Shown: one piece after another, positions 8,558 to 18,265 of the stretch | Position numbering within the stretch: position 1 is the stretch's first letter | How the letters are laid out: every line of letters starts with the position of its first letter | DNA from: SAR324 cluster bacterium | GTDB lineage: Bacteria; SAR324; NAC60-12 | Direction of reading: 5' to 3' | Assembly: GCA_029245725.1 (NCBI GenBank) | Contig: JAQWOT010000133.1 | Span: 1 to 41,512, forward strand | DNA length: 41,512 nucleotides | Program-made: the position numbers and the translations under genes | Notes under the pieces: generated by a model | Told to the model about the DNA's origin: nothing | Seen by the model: the letters and a program-made list of their open reading frames with translations, nothing else | Database searches by the model: none

Positions 8558-10831
8558 TTATCGCTCATGAAATCGAGAAATTTTCTGTCTCACTTCCATG
8601 GCTGATGCAGCTTCATGCAAAGCAAAATCTGCAATCTCTTCTGCCTCAGAGAGAGTAAACATTGACATCCGTTCCTTAACTAGAGGAATCAAAGATGCGC
8701 TCATTGAAAGTTGGCGTAATCCCAAGCCAACTAAAATGACACTACCGTCAGGGTCTGAAGCCATCTCTCCACATAACTCTATGGGCATATTCACCTCTGC
8801 ACAATTCTTGGCCAAATGTTTAATAATTTGGAGAACTGCTGGGTGTAGTGGGTCATAAATATCTGATACATTTGAATTATTACGATCTACTGCCAATACA
8901 TATTGTGTTAGATCGTTTGAGCCAATTGAGCAGAAATCTATTTCTGACATCATTTTGTGGCTAATGAAAATTGCAGCGGGTACCTCAAACATCACACCAA
9001 TTTTTAGCTGAGGTGCATGATATCCCTCTTCAATCAATTCTTGCCGACATTCCTCATAAATTCCCTTGACACCCTTAACTTCTTTTAGATTTGTAATCAT
9101 TGGGAACAACAGTCGAACATTCTCACACCCTTCCGAAGCTAGGAGAATCGCCTTTATTTGAGTTTTGAGAACCGCCGGGTGTTTCAACTGTCTACGAATT
9201 GCTCGAAAGCCTAAAAATGGATTATCCTCTTTTTGAAATCCCATATAGGGCGCAGCTTTGTCCGCTCCTAAATCAAGAGTTCGAATAACAACTGGGAAAT
9301 CACTTGGTACCCTTTCAATGATTTTTCGATAAGTTTCACATTGATTTTCAAGGGAGGGGTAGCTGTCTAAAGATATAAAATAAATTTCAGAACGGTATAA
9401 CCCAATGCCCTCAGCTCCAAAGTGTTTTAGCTGTAGAGTCTCACTTTCTAGGGCAACATTTGCCAAAATGTGTATACGCTCTCCGTCCTTAGTTAAGCAG
9501 GGGAGAGTTCGAAATCTCTCCAGTTGGCTTCGATGGCGATCTTGGGCTACTAGTAGTGCGGAGAAACTCTCAATAGTTTCCTCACTCGGTCGAATAACTA
9601 TTAAGCCATCTCCTCCATCAACAGCAAGCATATCTCCCTCATGAATTTCATGAAGATACGCTTCACTAACGCAGATTGCAGGGATCAAAAGGGATCGTGC
9701 AAGGATAGCAGCATGTGATACAACCCCACCGCTAGAAGTGATGATCCCTTTAATTTTTGTACTATCGATGCGGGCTATATCACTTGGTAGAACCTGCTTT
9801 GCTACCAAAATTCCCTCTTTGTCTGTGATCTCCCCGAAGCTATGACCCAAGTGGTGTAGCAACCGAATTCCGACATCTTTAAGATCCTGGCTTTTCTCTC
9901 GCAGATACGGATCTTCTATGTTGCTGAAAGCGATTAGGTATTCGTGGATGACTTGGTAGATAGCCCATGCCGCACTATTGCCCTGGCCGATGTACCCTTC
10001 AATCTTTTCCTGAAAAACAGAGTCTTCCATAAACATAATATGGGCATGGAAGATTGCGGCCTCATCAGGACTCACTAATCCTGAGAGTCGGTCAATCAAG
10101 CCTAGGACATCTTTGATTGTTTGGTCCAGGGCAGTACGAAAAGCTTTGTTCTCTTCATGAATGCTCCATGGAGACGTCCGTACTGGCTCTTCCATTGAAC
10201 CTTGTTCAAGAACAAGCGCTTTTCCTAACCCAACACCTTCGGCTACTCCTTGACCTCGAAGCGTATATGTTTGAGGCACTGGGTGAGAGAAATCAACTAA
10301 GGTGCTGCTATCCAATTCCTTAATCAACAAAGCCTTGGAGACAAGGCCCGCAATTTGGGAGGCAATGGTTGTCATCAAACGTTCTTCGTTTTCTGAAAAA
10401 CTTCGACGTTTGAAGGTATGAACCGTAAGTACACCGATGGCACGGCGGTAGATCAGAAGTGGGACTCCCAGAAAAGACTGGTAGACTCCCTCACCAATAT
10501 TCGGGAATAACTTGAATCGAGGATGTTGATGCATCTCGAGTACTTGTAGAGGACGAGATTCCTGCAGCACAAGACCGGTGAGTCCTTCATCAGGTCTCAT
10601 GGTAACGGCATCGACAGCCTCTGGGACTAAGCCGATTGTGGACTTTAGCCGTAGTTGATTTTCTCGTGCATCGTAGGCGTAGATCGCGCAGGCATCGACC
10701 CTCATGCGCTCCGCGATCATTTTGGCAGTTTGTTGAAGTGTTTCGTCTGCGTTATGGGAAGTAGTGATGATTTGGCTGACGTCAGCCAAAATTTGTAAGG
10801 CAGCGTCCTGGGATAGTTGGATCTGATTCAT
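8558..10831 (-). CDS. ptsP: PEP-protein phosphotransferase of the nitrogen PTS
   Basis: PtsP (enzyme I-Ntr) takes phosphate from PEP and passes it to NPr, linking carbon and nitrogen status. The 757 residues contain an N-terminal GAF domain (about 1-170, ending in AIGVLTVHTF), an enzyme I N-terminal domain (about 190-320), the phosphohistidine swivel domain with H373 in SSGGVVSHAAILARS, and a PEP-binding TIM barrel (GIGLYRSE, PVVIRTLDLGADK, GSNDLTQYVLAVDR, CGEMASDP). The GAF domain separates it from sugar-type PtsI. It follows glnB by 17 bases, fitting a shared nitrogen-signalling unit. No ptsN or NPr gene is visible in the window. Confidence 0.94.
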   Translation of the reverse strand: MNQIQLSQDAALQILADVSQIITTSHNADETLQQTAKMIAERMRVDACAIYAYDARENQLRLKSTIGLVPEAVDAVTMRPDEGLTGLVLQESRPLQVLEMHQHPRFKLFPNIGEGVYQSFLGVPLLIYRRAIGVLTVHTFKRRSFSENEERLMTTIASQIAGLVSKALLIKELDSSTLVDFSHPVPQTYTLRGQGVAEGVGLGKALVLEQGSMEEPVRTSPWSIHEENKAFRTALDQTIKDVLGLIDRLSGLVSPDEAAIFHAHIMFMEDSVFQEKIEGYIGQGNSAAWAIYQVIHEYLIAFSNIEDPYLREKSQDLKDVGIRLLHHLGHSFGEITDKEGILVAKQVLPSDIARIDSTKIKGIITSSGGVVSHAAILARSLLIPAICVSEAYLHEIHEGDMLAVDGGDGLIVIRPSEETIESFSALLVAQDRHRSQLERFRTLPCLTKDGERIHILANVALESETLQLKHFGAEGIGLYRSEIYFISLDSYPSLENQCETYRKIIERVPSDFPVVIRTLDLGADKAAPYMGFQKEDNPFLGFRAIRRQLKHPAVLKTQIKAILLASEGCENVRLLFPMITNLKEVKGVKGIYEECRQELIEEGYHAPQLKIGVMFEVPAAIFISHKMMSEIDFCSIGSNDLTQYVLAVDRNNSNVSDIYDPLHPAVLQIIKHLAKNCAEVNMPIELCGEMASDPDGSVILVGLGLRQLSMSASLIPLVKERMSMFTLSEAEEIADFALHEAASAMEVRQKISRFHER

Positions 10832-10848
10832 TGCATACTAAATTGAAA

Positions 10849-11190
<342 letters not shown>

Positions 11191-11248
11191 CTACTCCTAT
11201 TATTGAACTTAGCAATTACCCTCCCCGGACTTTGATCCTTAACCTTTC

Positions 11249-11264
11249 TTCAACGCTTGTGCCA
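11249..11264 (-). promoter_or_regulatory. Possible sigma-54 promoter for glnB
   Basis: Read on the minus strand, TGGCAC-AAGCG-TTGAA matches the -24 element exactly. It has the right spacing to the -12 element but carries GA where the consensus has GC. A start site would fall near 11238, about 50 bases before glnB. Nitrogen-regulated PII genes often use sigma-54. The -12 mismatch keeps confidence low. A TATACT (about 11304-11309) in the same gap could serve as a sigma-70 -10 element, without a good -35. Confidence 0.35.
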
Positions 11265-11379
11265 GTGCATTAATTCTCAGCATTGATCAGGGGTGACAGG
11301 GAAGAATAAGTATAGGATCTTGCCTAAAATTTAGACAGGATGCTCAAATTCTTGAAGATCTCATCTTATTTTTTTCGAC

Positions 11380-12348
11380 TTATTCTGTTTTGTTTAGCTT
11401 TATTTTCCAATCTAACAACAATCCTTCGTTTTCAGGCAGTGGATATTGTTTTTCATCCAGCCTGATTTGTACTACCTCAGTATTACCAATGGAAAGGGTA
11501 TAAAATTCTTTAGCTGTTTCCCAACTTAGAAATTCGCCAGCCTTCAGATAATGAAGGGAAGGTTGATCCTTATCAGATTGGACAGCTATCCAAACAGATT
11601 CCTCTGCTCGCAATTCAAGGATTGGAGAAATGGAACGATTTTCTGTGGGAGCTAAATAATTAGCTGATGATTCTGCCTGAATAGTTGGTTTGATTTCTTC
11701 AGTTTCAACACCTTGTTCCATCGTGATATTAATCATTTCATTTTGGCTAGTCTCATCTCCAGATCTCTTTCCCTGTTCATCAGAAAGATTTTCATCAACT
11801 TTTGATTCAGTGATGCCCTCACTTGTCACACGAGTAGTTGCTTCAGTTTGTGGTGCATCCTTCTGCTCGTCCTTGTTTCTAGAAATGGAGTTTTCTTTAT
11901 CAGAGACAGTAGTTTCAGTGATATTTTCAATACTCTCAACTGAATCCCAAGAATTCAGTTGCCAAATCAGTAAAAGCGCAGCACCCAATCCCAACCCAGA
12001 GATCCATTTGCGAAGATTAATACTCTTTTGTTTGCTTTCTAAGGGATCCAAATGAACAGGCGTAATTTTTTCTTCAGATGTAGGTCTTTGCTCAATAACT
12101 TCTTTGAACAACTCTAATTCTGATGGGGGCATCTGTAAAAACTGAAGATAAATTCTCAAAAAACCTCTCATGAAAACCTTGCCTGGTGGGGCTTCCAGAT
12201 TTCCTTCTTCCAAATGCCGAAGAACAAGTACGTCTAATCGCGTTTGACTGGATACATCTTCCAGAGACCATTCTTGAGAAATTCGGTGATTTCGGAGAAG
12301 CTGGCCTAATTGCTGTTGATTGGAGATATTTTCTGAGGAGTTAGCCAT
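11380..12348 (-). CDS. RodZ-like HTH membrane protein
   Basis: A 322-residue protein with the RodZ layout. The N-terminal cytoplasmic helix-turn-helix (HTH_25, about 12-80) includes LGQLLRNHRISQEWSLEDVS and GKVFMRGFLRIYLQFL. One membrane segment follows at about 115-131, then a long acidic Ser/Thr/Glu-rich periplasmic linker (about 140-235), and a C-terminal beta-rich DUF4115-type domain (about 240-315). In rod-shaped bacteria RodZ ties MreB to the elongation machinery. The linker sequence is poorly conserved in this family. The gene begins directly after the glnE stop (no gap), so the two are cotranscribed. Whether it is true RodZ or a paralogue cannot be decided without other mre genes. Confidence 0.8.
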   Translation of the reverse strand: MANSSENISNQQQLGQLLRNHRISQEWSLEDVSSQTRLDVLVLRHLEEGNLEAPPGKVFMRGFLRIYLQFLQMPPSELELFKEVIEQRPTSEEKITPVHLDPLESKQKSINLRKWISGLGLGAALLLIWQLNSWDSVESIENITETTVSDKENSISRNKDEQKDAPQTEATTRVTSEGITESKVDENLSDEQGKRSGDETSQNEMINITMEQGVETEEIKPTIQAESSANYLAPTENRSISPILELRAEESVWIAVQSDKDQPSLHYLKAGEFLSWETAKEFYTLSIGNTEVVQIRLDEKQYPLPENEGLLLDWKIKLNKTE

Positions 12349-15246
12349 TCAGGTTCTTTTGTCAACTTTCATGACTTGTTCGTAAATCAGACGGACTTTG
12401 TCAGAGGTTTGTCCTAAAGTACTGGTGATATCATCAAATTGCCCTTGGCGAGGGAGAAGAGTTTCCAAATGCAACGTTTGAGTTCTATTGAAGTTTAGGG
12501 TGTTTACTGACTGGTCAAACAAAAGACGAAGAGCTGTTTCAATTTGCCTAATCCAGCGATAAGCTTCTTGTAAAAAAGTGGCTTCATATGAGGAAATAAG
12601 CGCTTCCTTTCTAATAACTTCCAAAGCTTTCAACGTCTCGGGAGTACGTAGTTTGGGAAATCTTTGAACAAACTTTAATTGAAGATACTGTGTCAAAAAT
12701 TCAATGTCTAGTAAGCCACCCTTCCCCTCCTTCAAGTTCTTTTGTTCAAAGGTCTCTCCTGAAAGTTCTTCTTCTTTGCGTCCTCTCAGATAGGCGATTT
12801 TCAGATGCAGATCATCTGGAATTTCCCATTCATAAGCTGATTTTGATAACAACTTGTCTACAGATTCTCTCCACTTTTCATCTACGTCCCCTCCTACTAC
12901 CCTAGCTTTAATAAGTGCCTGATGTTCCCAGGGCTTTGATTGTTGATGGTAAGCATCGAATGAACTAATCGTTGTAACGAGTACGCCTGCATTTCCAGAG
13001 GGTCTCAACCTTGTATCTAATTTGTATGCGTACCCACAACTAGTAACCGAGGACAGAAAAGATATAATGCGCTGAATAAGTTTTGCGTAAAAGAGTTGAT
13101 TAGATACTTGTAACTGCCCATCAGTTTCTCCAATACCTGAATAAAGAAAAATAAGATCTAAATCGGAATGATAGGTTAACTCTCTCCCCCCAAGCTTTCC
13201 CATGCCAACAATACTGAATTTTGCAGGTTCCCCATTTTCATCTCTCGGTATGCCATGACGCTGAATGAGGTCGCGAAAACAAACTTCATGAGCCTTTTGA
13301 AGAACAATCTCAGCAAGTATCGTCAAGCCTTGACGTGCCTGATTGTATTCAAGAAGACCATCTAATTCTGCACTGCCTAAGAGGAAGGTCTGGGTATGTT
13401 TGAAGCGTCGAATGGCATCCAATTCCTCTTCCTGATGAGCGCATTTATCTAAAGCTCTGTCAACTTCTTCCTTCAAATGTTTAGCATCAATTCGTAATGC
13501 TTTAGGCTCAAGTTTGTTCAGCAAGTCTGTGTTTGTCAGTAGGTGGTTCCACAAGGTGTCACTGGTTGCAGCAATCGAGGCTAAGCGACTCCAAGAGGCT
13601 GGATGATCGAAAAGGGGCCTGTATTTCTCGAGCTGTGCACCTATGGTTTCGAAAAGTCGAAAGAATCGCTTGTCTAGTAGATCTTGTCCAGATTGACGAA
13701 GGATAGGAGTGAGTTGTCTTGCCAATGACTCCAGTAAATGAGCCTCTTCAGGTTTGAAATTCCGGAGTCTTGTGCTGTTGCGAAGTGCTGCCTCAACTTC
13801 AAGATGCTTTTGGTCAAACAAACCTCCAAAGATGCTGCGGACTTTTGCCATGGTGTTGCGGAGATGATGAAACATGCTCTGCCGATCCGCCTCTGCATTT
13901 GAAGAGTAGAACCCCATCATCCGTGCAAAGCACTGTTGCTCAAATTGAGTACTTGGCAAAGTGTGAATTTGCTGTTCATCGATCATCTGTAATCGATGCT
14001 CATACTTTCGTAAGATGAGGTAGCACTCTCTAAGTGTACTCCCATCTTCGACAGAAAGAATACCTGCTTGGGTTAGGGCAGATAACACCTTCAAGGTATT
14101 TTGTTCTCGCAACTCAGAGCGGATGCCTCCATAAAGCAATTGAAAAATTTGAACAAAAAATTCGACCTCTCGAATCCCACCAACACCTAACTTTACGTTG
14201 AGTTGACTCTCCCGAAGATGCTCTTTTTCAATCTTTTCTTTGATCTCAACAACGCCTTCTAGAAGATTTTCGTCGACACTTTTTCGGTAAATATAAGGGT
14301 TGATGGATCTGAAAAAAATCTCACTAATTTCCTTGTCTCCAGCAACATAAGATGCCTTAATCAAGGCTTGTTGCTCCCAAAGTGCTGCTCTTGACCAGTA
14401 GTAAGCCTCTACCTGCTGTAATGGTAAAACGAGAGCTGAGGTATCACCACCAGGACGCAAGCGCATGTCAACACGAGCTAAAAAACCTTCTTCTGTGTGC
14501 TCGGTGCACCACTCAATAAAAATTCTAGCAATTTTTTGACGCAGCTTTTGATCTTTTGCTTCATCGCCTGTGATGGGATTTTCATCATGAACAAATATCA
14601 GATCAACATCGGATGAATAATTTATTTCTTGGCCGCCCAATTTGCCCATACCTAGGATGAGAAAAGGTGGCCGTATTCCATTTGCCAACAGATCTTTGCT
14701 TGAAAGTTCAAACTGTTTAGCCTCCAAAGTGGCTGCACGAAATGCCCAGTCAAGTGTGATTTTTGTCAACGATGTAAGTTCTGCCAAAATTACTTCTTCT
14801 GTTGCGAGATTTAGCAAATCACGGACGGTCAGTCGGTAATATTCTTGGTATTTGAACCGTCTGAGGAGATTTCTCAGATCTTTAGAACGCCAGATCGTTT
14901 GAGAGTTAATTCTGCTAATCAGAATCTTTGATAGTTCATCATCGAATCTGGGTCGGTCTAAATTGTTTGATTCCTGTAGTTCCTTAACCCAACTTGGATA
15001 GCGAATCAGTCTTCTGGAAAGAAAATGGCTATAACCAAGGACGGCTAATGATTGATTGACAACTGATTCATTGCCTTCAAGGCAATTGGGAAAATATTCG
15101 AGTAGATTCTCTAGATCAGCTATTGCCTGCTGGGGGAATGGAGAACACATAATCCAAGACTTTAATCCAGGAGAGATTTTTAAACCTCTCTGAGAAATTG
15201 ATTCAAATCCAGAACTTAGTTGTTCTTCATGATTGGGTTCTACCAT
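12349..15246 (-). CDS. glnE: Glutamine synthetase adenylyltransferase/deadenylylase
   Basis: GlnE is the bifunctional enzyme that attaches AMP to, and removes it from, glutamine synthetase under PII control. The 965 residues carry two nucleotidyltransferase domains. The N-terminal deadenylylase domain has LGMGKLGGQEINYSSDVDLIF (near residue 200). The C-terminal adenylylase domain has GMGKLGGRELTYHSDLDLIF (near residue 680). Both have the G-x11-DxD arrangement, so both activities look intact. Regulatory helical domains follow each. It is divergent from fliJ, with 155 bases between starts. Proximity to glnB places modifier and sensor in one series. Confidence 0.96.
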   Translation of the reverse strand: MVEPNHEEQLSSGFESISQRGLKISPGLKSWIMCSPFPQQAIADLENLLEYFPNCLEGNESVVNQSLAVLGYSHFLSRRLIRYPSWVKELQESNNLDRPRFDDELSKILISRINSQTIWRSKDLRNLLRRFKYQEYYRLTVRDLLNLATEEVILAELTSLTKITLDWAFRAATLEAKQFELSSKDLLANGIRPPFLILGMGKLGGQEINYSSDVDLIFVHDENPITGDEAKDQKLRQKIARIFIEWCTEHTEEGFLARVDMRLRPGGDTSALVLPLQQVEAYYWSRAALWEQQALIKASYVAGDKEISEIFFRSINPYIYRKSVDENLLEGVVEIKEKIEKEHLRESQLNVKLGVGGIREVEFFVQIFQLLYGGIRSELREQNTLKVLSALTQAGILSVEDGSTLRECYLILRKYEHRLQMIDEQQIHTLPSTQFEQQCFARMMGFYSSNAEADRQSMFHHLRNTMAKVRSIFGGLFDQKHLEVEAALRNSTRLRNFKPEEAHLLESLARQLTPILRQSGQDLLDKRFFRLFETIGAQLEKYRPLFDHPASWSRLASIAATSDTLWNHLLTNTDLLNKLEPKALRIDAKHLKEEVDRALDKCAHQEEELDAIRRFKHTQTFLLGSAELDGLLEYNQARQGLTILAEIVLQKAHEVCFRDLIQRHGIPRDENGEPAKFSIVGMGKLGGRELTYHSDLDLIFLYSGIGETDGQLQVSNQLFYAKLIQRIISFLSSVTSCGYAYKLDTRLRPSGNAGVLVTTISSFDAYHQQSKPWEHQALIKARVVGGDVDEKWRESVDKLLSKSAYEWEIPDDLHLKIAYLRGRKEEELSGETFEQKNLKEGKGGLLDIEFLTQYLQLKFVQRFPKLRTPETLKALEVIRKEALISSYEATFLQEAYRWIRQIETALRLLFDQSVNTLNFNRTQTLHLETLLPRQGQFDDITSTLGQTSDKVRLIYEQVMKVDKRT

Positions 15247-15401
15247 GAATTTATTAGGGTCTTTATTTGGGTGTTGGGATCCGACTTTTTCTCAAAGATT
15301 TAACTTTGCTAGATTCTAGGGTGGGAAGTCTAAAAACAGCTTTGTGCACTTTTTGCAAACCGACCCGAACCAATAAAATTTTTGCAAATTCACTGTAGGA
15401 T

Positions 15402-15845
15402 ATGAACAAATTTAAGCTCCAAACAGCGCTGAAAGTTCGCGAGAGACTTGAGAAACTATACCAAAAATCCTTTGCTGAACAAGTACAGGTCACCCAGAGA
15501 TTGACGGATCAATTGAATATTTTGGAAGAAGCATTTCAAGAAAACAATTCTGCTGTCGATCTAGCTAAGCGAAATGGTTTCACGATTGCTGACTTGGCTG
15601 GAGCGAATGGATTCGGCCAGCGGCTGAAATATCACCAAAATGTAGTGCAAGATCAAATGATTGAACAGCAAGAGTTGATGGAACGTCGCAGGCAAGAACT
15701 GGTTTCGGCAACTCAGCAGAAGCGCGTTCTGGAGATTTTGCGTGAGAAGCACGAACTCAGACAGAGGGAGAAGCTTCAAAGAGAGGAAACTTTTGAGTTA
15801 GACGAAGTTTCACTGAATCTAAGACGTTATCGTCAGGAATCCTAA
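15402..15845 (+). CDS. fliJ: Flagellar export chaperone FliJ
   Basis: A 147-residue, almost entirely helical and coiled-coil protein with the FliJ opening (MNKFKLQTALKVRERLEKLYQKSFAE) and the charged C-terminal helix (REKHELRQREKLQREE). FliJ is the soluble stalk of the flagellar type III export ATPase and escorts export chaperones. It heads a plus-strand set with motE-like, fliK, flgD and flgE genes, which supports the call. The AGGA preceding the ATG is unusually close, with one base between them, so initiation may be weak or depend on another signal. No sigma-28 element was found upstream. Confidence 0.82.
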   Translation: MNKFKLQTALKVRERLEKLYQKSFAEQVQVTQRLTDQLNILEEAFQENNSAVDLAKRNGFTIADLAGANGFGQRLKYHQNVVQDQMIEQQELMERRRQELVSATQQKRVLEILREKHELRQREKLQREETFELDEVSLNLRRYRQES

Positions 15846-15868
15846 TTCGAAATAGAACACATCAGCCA

Positions 15869-16471
15869 ATGTTTCTTCATTCACATCGTATTTCTCTTCA
15901 ACTCATGATGCCCTTGCTGGTAATCTCTCTACTGGTGGCAAGGCCCGCTTATAGCATTCCAACCACTCTTGAAGAAGGGCAACAATGGATTGGGGAACTG
16001 TGTGCAGATTTCGGGATTGAATTCTGTGCGTATGTCACTCAGGAAGATGAGGTGGCTGCAAAAAAACCTTTGAGGTTGACTGCTACAGAGCGTCAGGTTC
16101 TAACCAGATTGGTTGAGCAGCAGGAAAATCTAGAGAGAAGAGGACGTGATCTTGATCGCCGCGAAACCCAATTACAGGCCCTTCAGGAGGACGTTCAACG
16201 GCAGATAGTTCAACTTGAGCGAATACAACAGGATATTGAGCAGTCGATTGAAACGAAGAAGGCTCAGGATATTGAGCAGCTTGAAAAAGCTGTTTCTTTT
16301 TACACTCGGATGGATCCTGCAGCTGCAGCTTTATCAATAGTAAATTTAGATCAAAAAACAGCTGTGAATATCTTAATGAGAATGAAAGATAAACAAGCAT
16401 CTGCAGTACTAGAGAGTATGACTGCAGAGCGATCCTCAGAATTGATAGACTCAATTGCGCGCAAGCGCTAA
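15869..16471 (+). CDS. MotE-like flagellar protein (MgtE_N domain)
   Basis: A 200-residue protein with an N-terminal hydrophobic signal or anchor (about 10-29), a coiled coil (about 75-140), and a C-terminal MgtE N-like helical domain (YTRMDPAAAALSIVNLDQKTAVNILMRMKDKQASAVLESM). This layout matches MotE, a periplasmic chaperone for the MotC stator protein in Rhizobia, and equivalent proteins between fliJ and fliK in many proteobacteria. Cysteines near residues 44 and 53 could form a disulfide. It follows fliJ by 23 bases and precedes fliK by 18. The precise partner is not known here. Confidence 0.75.
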   Translation: MFLHSHRISLQLMMPLLVISLLVARPAYSIPTTLEEGQQWIGELCADFGIEFCAYVTQEDEVAAKKPLRLTATERQVLTRLVEQQENLERRGRDLDRRETQLQALQEDVQRQIVQLERIQQDIEQSIETKKAQDIEQLEKAVSFYTRMDPAAAALSIVNLDQKTAVNILMRMKDKQASAVLESMTAERSSELIDSIARKR

Positions 16472-16489
16472 AAACTAGGAGCCCCAAAG

Positions 16490-18250
16490 ATGATAGATGC
16501 CTTACAACTAGCTCCCACTTCTAGCAAATCTCCGTTGGCAAAGAAGCTTGAACCATACAGTAGTTCTTTCAAGGAAACTTTGCAGCAGGCTGATGGTTCA
16601 GATCAAGAATATTTGGAAACAAGTTCAAATGTGCGTGATCCTGTAGAAACCAGACCAGACAACCGAGAAGAGATCCGTAGAAAGATAGCCGAAGGTAAGG
16701 AGAGCAAAGGTGATCATCGTATCAAGATTGTTGACTCAGATGAGGAGATGCCACGGGGACCAGAAGAAATAGCTGTCTTGGAAAGAGCGTTGCGAGCACT
16801 GGATGAGAAAGCCAAGGTACTTGAGTTTAATGACAGTGAATTTGTTGGCGGACTTACTGAAGAACAATCAGTAGAACTGGCTAGATTGCGAGCACTGATT
16901 GAAGGTTTGCTAAGTGGTAAAAAACCTTCTGAAGAATTAATTGCTGAAGATCAGGAAGCTTTCACTGCACTTCTAGCCACCCTGAATTTAGAGGAAGGTG
17001 ATGCAGCTAGACTAGAGCGCGATCTTGGATTTTCTGGATTTGGAGAACCGACCGGAGAGGAAGTGCGCAATGACGGTAGTATCACTGTGAACGGTTTTGG
17101 TAGTGGTTCTAGTTCTCGAGCTAACGATCCAAATCTCGGCGAATTAAAAGAGAAAGTTGGGGACAGTTCAGAAAGTGGGAATCCTGATCTTGAACTCGTA
17201 GCCCTCAAAGAACGTAAGAATTTGATGAATTTGACAGAAGCGCAGAAAGCTGAAGAACTTGATGCCAATGATCCTAGATTCAATTCTGGCACAATTGATT
17301 CTGATCGCGCTGAAATGAGTATCGAAGAACAAATTCAGATGGCTAAAGCAAACCGGCTTGTGAATCAAGAATTGGAAGCTGCTACGAAAGCGGCTTTTTC
17401 TAAACAGGAAATCTTAAAAAACTCGTCAGGATTAGCGATTCATAAAGATTTGACGCAGCAACAAAAGCTTGAAGAAATCCTGATGCATCAACATGTTGAT
17501 GGAAAGAATCTTGAGGCAGAACAAACTTTAGAATCACTAAAAGCTCAACAAATGATTCTTGGTGGCAATACTTCAACTAATGCCAATTCCATCGACCATG
17601 CCCGCTTAGCCACATCGATGAGTGGATTGAATGCCATTGCTCTGGAAATGCAGCAACAGCGTGAGAATGCAAGTGTAAAAGATTTTCTCAACAATGGAGA
17701 ACAGGAATCAAATAATTCTGGCAATCTCCCCCAAAGCCAACTCTCAAAGATTGCATCGGCGTCTGACGCCAAATCTGCAAGTGGTATGACCTTTGCGCAA
17801 GTTGAGGATTTGTTGGCAGAATCTCCGTTTGATATGTCTCAATTGACGCGCAATCTTCGGAAAGGTAGAGAAGGAGAATCCCAAGAAGTGACGTTGCGTT
17901 TGCGCCCTGATGAGTTGGGGACATTGACAATGAAAGTAAAGCAGCTTGGCGATCGCTTGCAGGTTGAGATGCAGGTTGAAAATCCTCACGTGAAACAACT
18001 TGTTGAATCAGATCTGGAACAACTTCGAAATCGTTTCCTTGATAAAGAATTTAATTTCTCTGAAATGGAGCTCACTGTGAATATTGATGCACGCTCAGAC
18101 GCAGATTCACAGGCGTTTGCGAATCAGGGCCGTTACCAGGAGGATACAACGGCAGTCAGTCAAAAACAAAGATTGAACGCTGCTCAGGAGAGTGCTTCAG
18201 TAGTTCGTCCACAAACCCGCTCAGACGGCAGCTTGAACCTCTATGCTTGA
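16490..18250 (+). CDS. fliK: Flagellar hook-length control protein FliK
   Basis: FliK is the secreted molecular ruler that sets hook length and switches export specificity. The 586 residues comprise a long, poorly conserved, acidic and Gln/Ser-rich ruler region (about 1-440) and a C-terminal Flg_hook domain (about 455-535) with VTLRLRPDELGTLTMKVKQL and VEMQVENPHVKQLVESDLEQL. That domain is the diagnostic part. A good ribosome site (CTAGGAG) precedes the ATG. flgD, its hook-cap neighbour, follows after 15 bases. Confidence 0.9.
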   Translation: MIDALQLAPTSSKSPLAKKLEPYSSSFKETLQQADGSDQEYLETSSNVRDPVETRPDNREEIRRKIAEGKESKGDHRIKIVDSDEEMPRGPEEIAVLERALRALDEKAKVLEFNDSEFVGGLTEEQSVELARLRALIEGLLSGKKPSEELIAEDQEAFTALLATLNLEEGDAARLERDLGFSGFGEPTGEEVRNDGSITVNGFGSGSSSRANDPNLGELKEKVGDSSESGNPDLELVALKERKNLMNLTEAQKAEELDANDPRFNSGTIDSDRAEMSIEEQIQMAKANRLVNQELEAATKAAFSKQEILKNSSGLAIHKDLTQQQKLEEILMHQHVDGKNLEAEQTLESLKAQQMILGGNTSTNANSIDHARLATSMSGLNAIALEMQQQRENASVKDFLNNGEQESNNSGNLPQSQLSKIASASDAKSASGMTFAQVEDLLAESPFDMSQLTRNLRKGREGESQEVTLRLRPDELGTLTMKVKQLGDRLQVEMQVENPHVKQLVESDLEQLRNRFLDKEFNFSEMELTVNIDARSDADSQAFANQGRYQEDTTAVSQKQRLNAAQESASVVRPQTRSDGSLNLYA

Positions 18251-18265
18251 TGCAAAAAGGAGATT

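Noticed and set aside
11352-11376. Hairpin AAGAT-CTC-ATCTT followed by a T-run on the plus strand
   Set aside because: It points in the plus direction, where no plus-strand gene ends nearby. The five-pair stem is weak, and the minus-strand rodZ-like gene would read an A-run instead.
15247-15401. Sigma-28 or sigma-54 promoter before fliJ
   Set aside because: GTGCACTTTTTGCA looks superficially similar to sigma-54 sites, but the spacing between -24 and -12 parts is wrong. No TAAA-N15-GCCGATAA-like site is visible.
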